NCBI GenBank assembly: GCA_049515175.1
Contig: JBEKUI010000001.1
Coordinates: 1-62,879 of the forward strand
Length of the DNA stretch: 62,879 nucleotides
Direction of reading: 5' to 3'
Origin: JACQNR01 sp049515175
Lineage (GTDB): Bacteria; Acidobacteriota; Terriglobia; UBA7540
The position numbers and the translations under genes were made by a program. This document shows positions 8,427 to 16,859 of this stretch, in pieces. Each line of letters begins with the position of its first letter. The first letter of the stretch is position 1. Below the pieces are notes generated by a model. That model saw only the letters and a list, made by a program, of their open reading frames with translations. It did not search any database and was not told the DNA's origin.

Positions 8427-9749
8427 CTACCTAAAACGCATCAGGAGTTGGGCCAGGGCCCGCAGGTAGATGTTTTCCGACGCCGGGTCGAGGTGAGTGA
8501 CGGCCACTTCGTACCCACCTTCCGCATAGGCATGTTGCTCCGGAAAATATCCAATGTAACCGTTCGTGTAGCCCATCAGGTATGCGTGGGTCGCCGGCGA
8601 AGCAGCTTTGACCTGTTTCCCGATGTTGCTGAACATCTCCCCGGGAAAGGTCGTCCACATCAGGTCACCGATCCGGACGATGGTCGTGGGAACCCTAACA
8701 GCGGTGGCGGAGAAATCCTGAAACAGCTCCCGATAACACCGGGGCAAAAGGATCTCAGTTGTTTCGATCTGAACGGAGGGCTTGACCCAAGGCTCGGGCG
8801 AAAGCTGCGGGTACACGCGCGCCACTTCACGCCCAATCTCCTCGCCGAGCGCCCAGGTGGTTTCGATGTTATCCGGGTTGCCATCCAGGCCACCCACGAC
8901 GCGCGGGTTGATATCGCCCGCGGCTCCCTGCAAGTAGATGGTACCCAGTCCTGGAAACTGCCTTTCCACGTACTCTTGCATGCGTCCCATCCATTCGCCG
9001 GAGATCTTGCTGTTGCGCCCTCCCAGCGAGGTCCCATGGCAGGCGTAGTGAATCATCACCGCCAGAGGGTGGCCCGCCGCCGTGTCCACGCGTACGATTT
9101 GCACCGCGTCGTCAATCGGACCCAGGGGGTTCGCGCCCAAACGCACCACACCGCCAAATTCGTGGATCACGACTGGATGATCAGTCTTGTGCTTGCCAAA
9201 GGATTGACTGGCGTCGTTCTCGTCAAACGTCAAGGGCGAATCCACATCGGCGGGCTTTACCTGACGACGGTTCATGGCGATCCGCGAATACCCGGTGCCG
9301 GCGGCGATGCGCACGGGCTGCAGGTTGGCCACGGCTTGGGTAGCGGCTTTCACCACCCCCTCCGCGAATTGGCGGTCCCATTCAGTTTTGGCCTCGGCAT
9401 TCGGGGAGGGAGCAGCATGGTTGTGAGCGTCGCCCAGAAGGATGTTCGCCACCGGAATGCCCGTCGCCTCCGAGATCATGCGGCGGAAAAGGTCGTGCCC
9501 CTGGATCTCAATGACGTCGGCCTCGACAAAAGCCACGCGAACGCCGGAAGCTTCGAATACCAGGGCTCGGGCGTACAAGCGGTCCTTCCCCCAAATCCCA
9601 TTCGAAGGTGCGCCGCGCAAGTCATAACCGCCGAGCATCACGGGTCCGGCAGGCGTGACATCGACTTTTGCGTATCCTGCCCGCACATCCTGCGCGTGGC
9701 CCTGAGCCGCGCCAATCAGCAGCAAATTGAGTATGCACAGGAGTCTCAT
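8427..9749 (-). CDS. Neutral/alkaline ceramidase-like exported protein
   Basis: The start at 9749 gives a signal peptide (MRLLCILNLLLIGAAQGHAQ), and an AGGA site lies about 8 bases upstream. The frame extends 20 codons further, but those residues are unlike a leader. The 440-residue protein matches the N-terminal catalytic domain of neutral ceramidases: GYAKVDVTP at the start, zinc-ligand candidates His109/His111 (DAHNHAAP) and His238 (YACHGT), and later FPGEMF and NGYIGYF, which correspond to the Glu and Tyr ligands. The nucleophile motif of true ceramidases, GD-x-S-P-N, is GDINPR here (278-283), with Asn281 at the Ser position. The C-terminal immunoglobulin-like domain of classical enzymes is also missing. 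It is probably a metal-dependent hydrolase of the same fold with another substrate or mechanism. Confidence 0.75.
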   Translation of the reverse strand: MRLLCILNLLLIGAAQGHAQDVRAGYAKVDVTPAGPVMLGGYDLRGAPSNGIWGKDRLYARALVFEASGVRVAFVEADVIEIQGHDLFRRMISEATGIPVANILLGDAHNHAAPSPNAEAKTEWDRQFAEGVVKAATQAVANLQPVRIAAGTGYSRIAMNRRQVKPADVDSPLTFDENDASQSFGKHKTDHPVVIHEFGGVVRLGANPLGPIDDAVQIVRVDTAAGHPLAVMIHYACHGTSLGGRNSKISGEWMGRMQEYVERQFPGLGTIYLQGAAGDINPRVVGGLDGNPDNIETTWALGEEIGREVARVYPQLSPEPWVKPSVQIETTEILLPRCYRELFQDFSATAVRVPTTIVRIGDLMWTTFPGEMFSNIGKQVKAASPATHAYLMGYTNGYIGYFPEQHAYAEGGYEVAVTHLDPASENIYLRALAQLLMRFR

Positions 9750-9880
9750 GGGTTGGGTCCTGAAAACGTATTTTCCCGGCTCCGTCGTCGGTCTTCGCAT
9801 TTGGCTCACGAACCTCCCTGGATGACCTGCCCGAGTCTCTGTAATAGTCGCACTGAGAGTCTATATCACAGCTTGAGGCT

Positions 9881-10474
9881 GTGTGGCGGACTCTCTCACT
9901 TGTGGTGGTACAGAATACCGGGCAGCCGATTCTTACTGCCAAGCTCGCGATCCTCGCGGGAATGAGACCGGGTGAGATCTTCACCCTAAAATGGGAACAC
10001 GTGAGAGAAGACTTCATTTTCGCGGACCGGCGACTTTACCGAGGTAAAATCGACTCGCCGAATTCCACGCGATCTGTCTGCAATGTCGCTTTGTCCAAGG
10101 GACTTCATAACCTGATAACGAAGTGGAAGAACAGCACAATTGACTCAGACCCCGACGCCTGGGTCTTCCCCTCCGAAAAACTGGGTACGCCTCTTGCCAA
10201 AGACAATTGCTGGCGCCGTCACTTCGCACCCAAGCTCGCGGCGGCGGGGCTGGGATGGGTAAATTTTCAAGTCATGCGGCGAACCCACTCCTCACTTATG
10301 AGGGGCGACAACGTGGATCCCAAGGTCGTTGCAGACCAATTCGGCCATTCGCTAGATGTCAACCTGAACGTGTACACCCAGTCGGCACTGAGCCTTAGGG
10401 CGCATGCCGTCAACGCGCTGGAATCAACTGTGGAGAAGGCCAGCAAGCCTGCAGAATCGCTGCGAATTATGTAA
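9881..10474 (+). pseudogene. Tyrosine recombinase (integrase), C-terminal catalytic part
   Basis: The 197-residue frame (GTG at 9881) contains only the catalytic half of a phage-type integrase. Visible are the first Arg in LAGMRPGEIFTLKW, the box FQVMRRTHSSL with the second Arg (the usual HxxR is QxxR), the GHS motif and Tyr in NVYTQSAL, where the nucleophile is expected. The arm-binding and core-binding N-terminal domains are absent, and upstream sequence encodes nothing similar in any frame, so the gene is 5'-truncated. It ends 56 bases from a tRNA-Gly gene, the classic place for an integrase beside its attachment site. It is most likely the relic of an integrative element. Confidence 0.8.
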
Positions 10475-10529
10475 ATGGAGCCAAATGGAGCCGGTCGTTG
10501 GAAGGGGCATTCCTAAATTACTGAAAGGA

Positions 10530-10604
<75 letters not shown>

Positions 10605-10990
10605 TTGCACTAACTATCTTAAATTCAATGTATTACAAAGAACAATCGTTGTTATCACAACATGCGTACAACATGGCACGCTATCCCGTGGTCTCTTGCC
10701 ACTCAAAAGTTTATCGCTTTCCAAAACACTTTGCAAGGGCCCGTCCGGTGGTTTGTAAGCACCAACTTTGCGACAACTGAATGCCGCTGGGGCGCTCCAG
10801 GCAGATGGAGCAAAGCGGGGAAAACGAAGCTCTTAACAGAGGCCTGCCCCGCATTGTCACCACCTTTTATGTGATGGAAATCTACATGAAGGTCCCCCCT
10901 TTTCTGGTCCTGTCAGAGAGTGCAAGTTCCGGCTTCTTGGGACTTGCCTGGGACGGGGCCAGCCTCGTCCCAGGCGGCGAATTCCACGAA
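10605..10990. other. Intergenic sequence of low coding character
   Basis: No gene is supported between the tRNA and the dehydrogenase remnant. The region is less GC-rich than neighbouring coding sequence. The frame that continues into the remnant from 10781 has no family similarity before about 10991. Confidence 0.45.
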
Positions 10991-11212
10991 TCCAATTTCG
11001 ACACTTACCCCATTCCACATTTCTCCTGGTTGCCGGAAATCGAGACTGTAATACTTGATGCGAAAGACTCACCCCCTCAAGGGGGCGGAGAGCCGGCCGT
11101 CATCTGTATGGGCGCCTTGATTGCCAATGCTGTGTTTGACGCCACCGGCGCCCGGCTTCTGCAATTGCCTATGACACCGGAGCGGATCAAAGCCGCGCTC
11201 TCCCGCGGCTGA
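10991..11212 (+). pseudogene. C-terminal remnant of a xanthine-dehydrogenase-family molybdopterin subunit
   Basis: From about 10991 the frame reads SNFDTYPIPHFSWLPEIE, followed by DSPPQGGGEPAVICMGALIANAVFDATG, and ends with MTPERIKAALSRG. This is the extreme C-terminus of large molybdopterin-binding subunits of the isoquinoline 1-oxidoreductase/aldehyde dehydrogenase type. The conserved GGGEP stretch near the molybdenum site is kept. The remaining 650 or so residues are missing, so only about 74 codons survive. The fragment lies on the far side of the tRNA-Gly from the integrase relic, as expected if an insertion or deletion at the tRNA removed the gene body. Confidence 0.7.
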
Positions 11213-11273
11213 GCAGCAGGCGAAGACCAGTTCTCGCCACGATTCATCTACTCTGAACATTACTCGCCGCGGC

Positions 11274-11291
11274 AGGGGAGAGCCCTCCCCT
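11274..11291. repeat. Short palindrome AGGGGAG-AGCC-CTCCCCT
   Basis: Seven-base arms enclose a four-base loop. Read on the minus strand it begins GTAGGGGAG, the same opening as the palindrome inside hemH at 61502-61520. Confidence 0.5.
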
Positions 11292-11316
11292 ACGGCCCCT
11301 CCGCGAAAGATTTCGC

Positions 11317-11353
11317 TTGACAATCGCACATTATTAGTACTAATTCATTAGTA
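11317..11353 (+). promoter_or_regulatory. blaI promoter with overlapping palindromic operator
   Basis: TTGACA (11317-11322) is followed by a -10-like TACTAA at 15 bases or ACTAAT at 16. The 12-bp palindrome ATTAGTACTAAT (11333-11344) covers this -10 region, and ATTAGTA recurs at 11347-11353, ending on the first base of the start codon. BlaI-family repressors bind such dyads next to their own promoter, so autoregulation of the blaI-blaR1 pair is likely. This is inferred from position and symmetry. Confidence 0.55.
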
Positions 11354-11727
11354 TGAGGACAATGAGCCGGACGCCTACGGAGCAGGAACTTGAGATCATG
11401 AAGATCGTCTGGCGGCTGGAGCGCGCAACGGTGCGCGACGTGTACGAGGCCCTGCGCGAGCGTCGTAAGATCGCGTACACCACCGTCATGACCATGATGA
11501 ACATCTTGGAAGAAAAGAAATATTTGAAAAAGCAGGCGCAGGACCGTGCCTACGTCTACCAGGCCACTCGCCCGCGCAGCGAGGTGATCAAAGCCATGGT
11601 GCGCGAGTTCGTGGATCGGGTGTTCAACGGCTCCGCCGAGCCGCTGCTGGTCCACCTTATTAAGGACCGGCGATTGTCGAAAAAAGAATTGGAAAAGATC
11701 GCGCGCACGATCGAGGAGGCCGAATGA
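11353..11727 (+). CDS. BlaI/MecI-family transcriptional repressor
   Basis: This 124-residue winged-helix repressor has the family signature TPTEQELEIMKIVWRL, then TVRDVYEAL and the recognition-helix segment IAYTTVMTMMNILEEKKYL. The C-terminal helices carry the dimer interface. The predicted transcript start lies almost at the ATG at 11353, where no Shine-Dalgarno site exists, so translation may be leaderless. The alternative is ATG 11362 with a weak GAGG three bases upstream. The stop overlaps the next start (ATGA at 11724), so repressor and sensor-protease are translationally coupled. The regulated target beyond the pair itself is unknown; no beta-lactamase gene is in the window. Confidence 0.92.
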   Translation: MRTMSRTPTEQELEIMKIVWRLERATVRDVYEALRERRKIAYTTVMTMMNILEEKKYLKKQAQDRAYVYQATRPRSEVIKAMVREFVDRVFNGSAEPLLVHLIKDRRLSKKELEKIARTIEEAE

Positions 11728-13037
11728 GCGCCTCGTGGTGGCTGGGGAATCTCCTGGCGTACAGCGTCCAGGTGGCGCTGGTCGTCGTAGTGGGCGCATT
11801 GGCTGCGGCGCTGCTGCGCCTGAAGCAGCCGCGCGTCATGCTTGCCTACTGGCAGGCATTGCTGGCAGCCTGCCTGCTCTTGCCGCTGCTCCAGCCCTGG
11901 CAACGGATGGACTTGGCCCCGGCGGGAGGCACTGCGACGGCCATCAGCATAGAGGCCGGCGGTGTGGATTCGCTGGTACGGTTGTTTCCACTTCGTGGCT
12001 GGGTATTGCTGGTGCTTGTCGCGGGCGTGGGCGTTGGGCTGCTGCGCCTGGCGCTGGGGCTTTGGCGTCTCGGCCATTACCGGCGCGCCGCCCTCCGTAT
12101 TGTTCCCTTGCCGGGCACGCTCCTTGAGGCGCAGACGCTCGTCGGCGTCGCGCCCGCGCTCTATTTCTCTGACCGCGTGGAGTCGCCGGTGACCTTCGGG
12201 TGGCTCGATCCCGTCGTTATTTTCCCTGGGCGCGTCGAGCGCATGGACGAGAATCAACAGCGAGCGATTGCGTGCCACGAACTGCTGCATGTAGCACGGC
12301 GCGACTGGCTGGTGAACCTCTTCGAGGAACTTATCCTGGCGTTCTTCTGGTTTCATCCCGCCGTCTGGTGGGTGATGCGCAGCATCCGCCTGGCCCGCGA
12401 ACAGGTGGTCGACAGCCAGGTTGTGGCGCTCTCCGGTGCGCGCCAGCCCTATCTCCACGCTCTGCTCGAAATCGCCGCGGCGCCGCGGGCGATGCCGGTT
12501 CCCGCGCCCTTGTTCCTGATCGAGAGCCAATTAGCGCGGCGTGTTGCCTTGCTGGTGAAGGAGGTTCGTATGTCGAAGCCGAGACTCATCGCGTCGTTGG
12601 TGATTGCTTTGGCCTGCCTTGTGGCAGCGGGCTGGTGGGCCGTTAAGACTTTCTGGCTCACCGCTCCGCTGGGGCCTCCGACGGAGGGCGCGGTCACATA
12701 TGGGTTCTTGAGCGCACCCGGCGACAATGTGACGCCCAACAGTGTAATGATTTACAACGTGGAAGGCGACGTCAAGGCGCCGATCCCGATCTTCAAGCCG
12801 GATCCTGCTTACACACCCCAGGCGAGGAATGACAAGGTGGAGGGAGCCACTGTCTTGACAGTGACGGTGGACGCCAGCGGCAACGTTGCCGACGCCCTTG
12901 TGAAGAAGTCGCTGCGCGCTGACCTGGATGAGAGCGCGGTCAAGACCGTGCGCACCTGGAAATTCCAGCCCGCCACCCTCAAGGGTAAACCTGTGCCCGT
13001 CAGGGTCATGGTCGAAGTCTTGTTTCGCTTATTCTAG
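11724..13037 (+). CDS. M56 (BlaR1-like) membrane metalloprotease with TonB-like C-terminus
   Basis: The 437-residue protein has several N-terminal membrane helices (about 8-60 and 92-112). A zinc protease loop follows with HELLH (185-189) and downstream EQVVD, as in BlaR1/MecR1 sensor proteases. A further membrane helix follows at about 288-308. In place of the penicillin-binding sensor domain, the C-terminal 100 residues (VEGATVLTVTVDASGNV..VRTWKFQPATLKGKPV) form a TonB_C-like domain. It overlaps blaI by four bases. The expected role is signal-induced cleavage of the BlaI repressor. The TonB-like tail suggests a periplasmic sensing or outer-membrane link, not beta-lactam binding. Confidence 0.9.
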   Translation: MSASWWLGNLLAYSVQVALVVVVGALAAALLRLKQPRVMLAYWQALLAACLLLPLLQPWQRMDLAPAGGTATAISIEAGGVDSLVRLFPLRGWVLLVLVAGVGVGLLRLALGLWRLGHYRRAALRIVPLPGTLLEAQTLVGVAPALYFSDRVESPVTFGWLDPVVIFPGRVERMDENQQRAIACHELLHVARRDWLVNLFEELILAFFWFHPAVWWVMRSIRLAREQVVDSQVVALSGARQPYLHALLEIAAAPRAMPVPAPLFLIESQLARRVALLVKEVRMSKPRLIASLVIALACLVAAGWWAVKTFWLTAPLGPPTEGAVTYGFLSAPGDNVTPNSVMIYNVEGDVKAPIPIFKPDPAYTPQARNDKVEGATVLTVTVDASGNVADALVKKSLRADLDESAVKTVRTWKFQPATLKGKPVPVRVMVEVLFRLF

Positions 13038-13198
13038 TCGTCGGTCGGCCGCACCATTCGGACGCTCGATGGCGTGAACGCCTGGGTCGCGATCTACTCC
13101 CAGCGTCTCCCCGACCAGGTGATCACGTTTCCGAAAAGACAGCATTTCATGCCGTTGACGGTGAATTCCGGTGCATGGCATGATGAATTTTGCGCCTA

Positions 13199-14893
13199 AT
13201 GTTTGCTTTACGCTCAACGCTCCCTCGCTTATTCGCGGGCCTTCTTTTGACAGGCCTGGGACTCCACCTCTACGCTCAAACCCACGGGCCTGCCCGCGCG
13301 AAACCCAAGGCCTCACTCGCCCCGATACATTTCCGTAACGTGGCAGTAAATGCGGGAGTCAACTTCGTGCTCCATAATTGCCCAACGCCACAGAGACACA
13401 TGATCGAGACCATGACGGGTGGGGTTGCCGCTTTCGATTACAACGGCGATGGGCGGACGGACATCTTCTTTGCGAATGGGGCTGAGCTTCCTGCGCTCCA
13501 GAAAACCTCCCCCCTATATTTCAACCGCCTGTATCGCAATGACGGCGGCATGAAATTCACCGACGTCACCGAGGAAGCCGGGGTAGCCGGCGCCGGCTAT
13601 TCCATGGGCGCTGCAGCCGCAGACTACGACAACGATGGGCACATCGATCTGTTCGTGGCGGGCGTCTACAGCAATCACCTGTACCACAACCTGGGGAACG
13701 GCAAGTTCGAGGAAGTCACCGAAAAGGCTGGCATCAAGAGCGATAAGTGGTCTGTGGCGGCGGGCTGGTTCGACTATGACAACGATGGCTACCTCGACCT
13801 CTTCGTGGTGAACTATGCCAAGTGGACGCCGGACTACAATCGCTTCTGCGGCGACGCCGCGCGCAACCTCCGGGTTTACTGCCACCCCATGTACTTCGAA
13901 GGACTGACCAATACGCTCTACCACAACCGGGGCGACGGAACGTTTGAAGACGTTTCCGAACAGTCGGGAATCGCCAAGTCTCAGGGCCGTGGAATGGGCA
14001 TCGCCTTCGCCGATTACGATCACGATGGCTTCATGGACGTTTACGTTACCAACGACAATCAAGCCAATTTCCTTTTCCACAATCGCGGCAACGGGACATT
14101 TGAAGAAGTGGGGCTTGAATCCGGAGCGGCGCTGCTGGACGGCGGGAAGCCCATCTCCAGCATGGGCGCGGACTTTCGCGACTATGACAACGATGGCTTG
14201 CCCGACATCTTTGTGACTGCCCTGGAAGGCGAGACTTGGCCGCTCTTCCGCAATCAAGGGGAGGGCTGGTTTCAGGACGTAACTTATCCCAGCGGGCTGG
14301 GCCCGGTCAGCGTGCAGCGCAGCGGCTGGAGTGCTGGCATCTGCGATTTAAACAACGATGGCTGGAAAGACCTTTTCACGGCCAATTCCCATGCCGACGA
14401 CAACGTCCGCCTCTTCAAGGTTACGGATTACCGGCAGCCCAATAGCGTGATCGCTAACTTGGGCGACGGAACGTTTCGCGATGTGACCACGGAAGCCGGG
14501 GAGAGTTTCCAGGCGCCCGCGGCGCATCGGGGGAGCGCGTTCGCCGACTTCAATAACGACGGCAAGATCGACCTGGTGGTCTCCGCCCTCGGCGACCCCG
14601 CCGAACTCTGGGAGAACGTCAGCCCCGAGGACAATCACTGGATTATCCTCAAACTCACCGGAACCAAGAGCAACCGGGATGGGATCGGCGCGCGCGTCCG
14701 CATCGGCAACCAGGTGAATCACATGACGACTGCCGGCGGCTATGCTTCGTCCAGTTATTTTGGGGTGCACTTCGGGCTGGGGAAAACCGAAAAGATCGAC
14801 AAAATCGAAATCGAGTGGCCGAGCGGGATCAAGCAGACCCTCAAAGACGTGAAGGCCGACCAGATCCTGCAGGTTCGCGAACCGGAGAAGTGA
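13199..14893 (+). CDS. CRTAC1 family exported protein (FG-GAP/VCBS repeats plus ASPIC/UnbV)
   Basis: ATG 13199 begins a signal peptide (MFALRSTLPRLFAGLLLTGL..YAQ); a TTG three codons earlier is less likely. The 564-residue protein carries at least seven FG-GAP/VCBS blades with calcium-binding cores such as DYNGDGRTD, DYDNDGHID, DYDNDGYLD, DYDHDGFMD, DYDNDGLPD, DLNNDGWKD and DFNNDGKID. These should form a beta-propeller. The last 90 residues form an ASPIC/UnbV domain (GARVRIG, ASSSYFGVHFGLG, IEIEWPSG). Such proteins are secreted or surface-bound; their biochemical role is unknown. The gene opens a region dense in exported TPR, TonB and sulfatase-like proteins. Confidence 0.9.
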   Translation: MFALRSTLPRLFAGLLLTGLGLHLYAQTHGPARAKPKASLAPIHFRNVAVNAGVNFVLHNCPTPQRHMIETMTGGVAAFDYNGDGRTDIFFANGAELPALQKTSPLYFNRLYRNDGGMKFTDVTEEAGVAGAGYSMGAAAADYDNDGHIDLFVAGVYSNHLYHNLGNGKFEEVTEKAGIKSDKWSVAAGWFDYDNDGYLDLFVVNYAKWTPDYNRFCGDAARNLRVYCHPMYFEGLTNTLYHNRGDGTFEDVSEQSGIAKSQGRGMGIAFADYDHDGFMDVYVTNDNQANFLFHNRGNGTFEEVGLESGAALLDGGKPISSMGADFRDYDNDGLPDIFVTALEGETWPLFRNQGEGWFQDVTYPSGLGPVSVQRSGWSAGICDLNNDGWKDLFTANSHADDNVRLFKVTDYRQPNSVIANLGDGTFRDVTTEAGESFQAPAAHRGSAFADFNNDGKIDLVVSALGDPAELWENVSPEDNHWIILKLTGTKSNRDGIGARVRIGNQVNHMTTAGGYASSSYFGVHFGLGKTEKIDKIEIEWPSGIKQTLKDVKADQILQVREPEK

Positions 14894-15059
14894 ACAAACG
14901 GATGGGGGGCCAGGGGCGCGGGAGAGGTGTCAGCAGAAAGCGTGCAATCTGAATGAGGGAGTGGAAAGGCTGAATGACGAAACATTCCATTCTGGGTTAG
15001 ACTCCCGCGCTGCCTGCCTGGACATACGGGTTATTAGGTTGATGGCCCGACGATCCCGC

Positions 15060-15079
15060 CACTCAATCACTCAATCACC
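15060..15079. repeat. Short tandem repeat (CACTCAAT)n
   Basis: CACTCAATCACTCAATCACC is an 8-base unit repeated about 2.5 times, embedded in a gap of similar simple sequence (15040-15110) between two converging genes. Confidence 0.5.
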
Positions 15080-15130
15080 CCATCGCTCGATGGTCCGATG
15101 ACCCGCTGTCGCGATGATTCCAGGGCCCGA

Positions 15131-16630
15131 TCACGGGGGTGTAATCTCGACTTCCTTTTCCACCGCCTTATTCTCAGCTTCCTGCACCTGGTGAATCTCC
15201 TGGTATTTTTTGAGCATCTCGCGGGCAAGCGCCGGTTCGCCGTGTGCCTGGTAAGCACGCCCCAACTGATAGTGCAGGCTGCCGTCTTCGTCGGTGGGCA
15301 GGGCTGCTTTCAAGTGCGGGACAGCCTTCTCGGCCTCCCCGAGCGCCAAGTACGTACGGGCCAGCGAACCATGTGCGGAAAGCAGGCCCGGCATGACCGT
15401 GACAGCCTTCTCCAGGTAAGGGACAGCCTCTTGCGGCTTCTGTGAGTTCAACAGCGTGTCGCCCAGCATATAGTTCAGTTCCGCGGACTGCGGCTGACGC
15501 TTCAGAAGGTCTTCGAACAAGGCACGCGCCCCTTGCAGGTCCCCGCTTTGGTAGAGTGCCACCGCCAGCCCTTCCTGGAGATGCGGATTACCGGGCGAGA
15601 ACTTCAGCGCCTCGCGCCACTCTTTCGCCGATTCCACGTACTGCCGCCGCCCAGATTCCATCTTGGCAATCAATTCGTGCATTTCAGCGGAGGGTGGAAG
15701 TTGACCCAGGCGGATGAAGGCCTCCAGCGCCAGTTGATTGTAGGCGCGCGTCCGCCAGTAATAGGACTCCGGGGTCCTCACGCCTTCCGACAATGCAACC
15801 AGCTCTAAGTGATGACCCGCTTGAAAGTCGCATTCGAGCTTCTCCACGCTGCAATCGGGCGGCGGCATCGCACGCTCCTTTTCTTCTTCGATGGCCGCCC
15901 AGTCGGGGTGATTTGTTTTCTTGTACACCTCCGCCAGACCCGCATGGACACCACGCATCGCGGGCCTGTTCGACACCGCCTGCCGGTAGAAGTAGAAGGC
16001 GCTGAAATATTGCGTCATCTTGAAGCGGGACGCGGCGACCAGCTCAAGCCAGTAAGCGGATCCCAGGGCAACTTTTTCAAGCTCCTCGAAATTCCGTTGC
16101 GCCAGGCGCTCGTAACTCAGCCCCAAACCGTACCAGACTCTCGGATTCCCAGAATCCCGCTGCGCGAGGTTGCCAAAGGTCTTCGCCGCCTCCTCGAAAC
16201 GGTCGAGGGACAAGAAAACCTCACCCAGCACCTCCTGGGCATCAAGGTTGTCGGGCTGGGCTTTGAGTACTTTCGAGAGTGGGTCGACCGCCTTCGCCGG
16301 CTCGCCCAATTCGACGTAGCCTGTTCCCAGAAAGAGCAGCGCCGGCACGTGTTGGGGGTCGAGCTTCAGAACCTTCTCGAATTCGCGTACTGCCTCGCGT
16401 TTATGTCCGGCCATGTTCAGCGCCAGGCCTAAATTCATCATCAAGCCCGGGTTGTTGGGCAGGGCCCGCACCAGCTCACGGTAGATCGGGATGGCTTCTT
16501 CCGCCTTCCCCGCCGCCAACAGCTCCTTGGCGCGATGCGACCTCAGCGCCAGATCCGCTGACTGAGCAAGGAGCGAACATGACACCACAAGGAAGGCAGA
16601 CACTCCGAGCAGTCCGCGAATGAACTTCAT
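15131..16630 (-). CDS. Exported tetratricopeptide-repeat protein
   Basis: This 499-residue protein has a signal peptide (MKFIRGLLGVSAFLVVSCSLLAQ) and GGGAG-type Shine-Dalgarno sequence upstream. From residue 27 onward it is almost entirely TPR: repeats with the W/L-G-Y-A-F-A-P pattern include AIPIYRELVRALPNNPGLM, FLGTGYVELGEPAKAVDPL and YLALGEAEKAVPHLKAALP. At least eight repeats are recognisable. It is probably a periplasmic scaffold. It lies downstream of the TonB receptor on the same strand, but a strong terminator separates them. Confidence 0.88.
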   Translation of the reverse strand: MKFIRGLLGVSAFLVVSCSLLAQSADLALRSHRAKELLAAGKAEEAIPIYRELVRALPNNPGLMMNLGLALNMAGHKREAVREFEKVLKLDPQHVPALLFLGTGYVELGEPAKAVDPLSKVLKAQPDNLDAQEVLGEVFLSLDRFEEAAKTFGNLAQRDSGNPRVWYGLGLSYERLAQRNFEELEKVALGSAYWLELVAASRFKMTQYFSAFYFYRQAVSNRPAMRGVHAGLAEVYKKTNHPDWAAIEEEKERAMPPPDCSVEKLECDFQAGHHLELVALSEGVRTPESYYWRTRAYNQLALEAFIRLGQLPPSAEMHELIAKMESGRRQYVESAKEWREALKFSPGNPHLQEGLAVALYQSGDLQGARALFEDLLKRQPQSAELNYMLGDTLLNSQKPQEAVPYLEKAVTVMPGLLSAHGSLARTYLALGEAEKAVPHLKAALPTDEDGSLHYQLGRAYQAHGEPALAREMLKKYQEIHQVQEAENKAVEKEVEITPP

Positions 16631-16743
16631 ACCAATCTCCCAGCCAAAACTTTTAGCACGGGGGCTGTGTTGCAGGCAATAAGCAAACAGGTCGGTCGCG
16701 GGGACAACCTCAGCGGGACAGGTGCAGCATGCCAGAACTGCCT

Positions 16744-16776
16744 CAAAAAAAAGCGGGCGCGACCAACGCGCCCGCT
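16744..16776 (-). terminator. Rho-independent terminator of the TonB receptor gene
   Basis: On the minus strand AGCGGGCGCG and CGCGCCCGCT form a perfect 10-bp stem (16752-16776) with a five-base loop, followed directly by a run of seven to eight T. It lies about 85 bases after the stop codon at 16860 and is the clearest intrinsic terminator in the window. Confidence 0.92.
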
Positions 16777-16859
16777 ATACAAATCTAACTTTTCTGGCCT
16801 CAGAGCAGCCGCGGCAGGTGTGCTGTTGTGCGCTGTCGCGGCCACCCTCAGTTTCGGTG

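Noticed and set aside
8283..9965. 560-codon plus-strand frame opposite the ceramidase-like gene
   Set aside because: It is a shadow of the minus-strand gene; its translation is Arg/His/Gly-rich and has no domain, while the other strand has a signal peptide and clear motifs.
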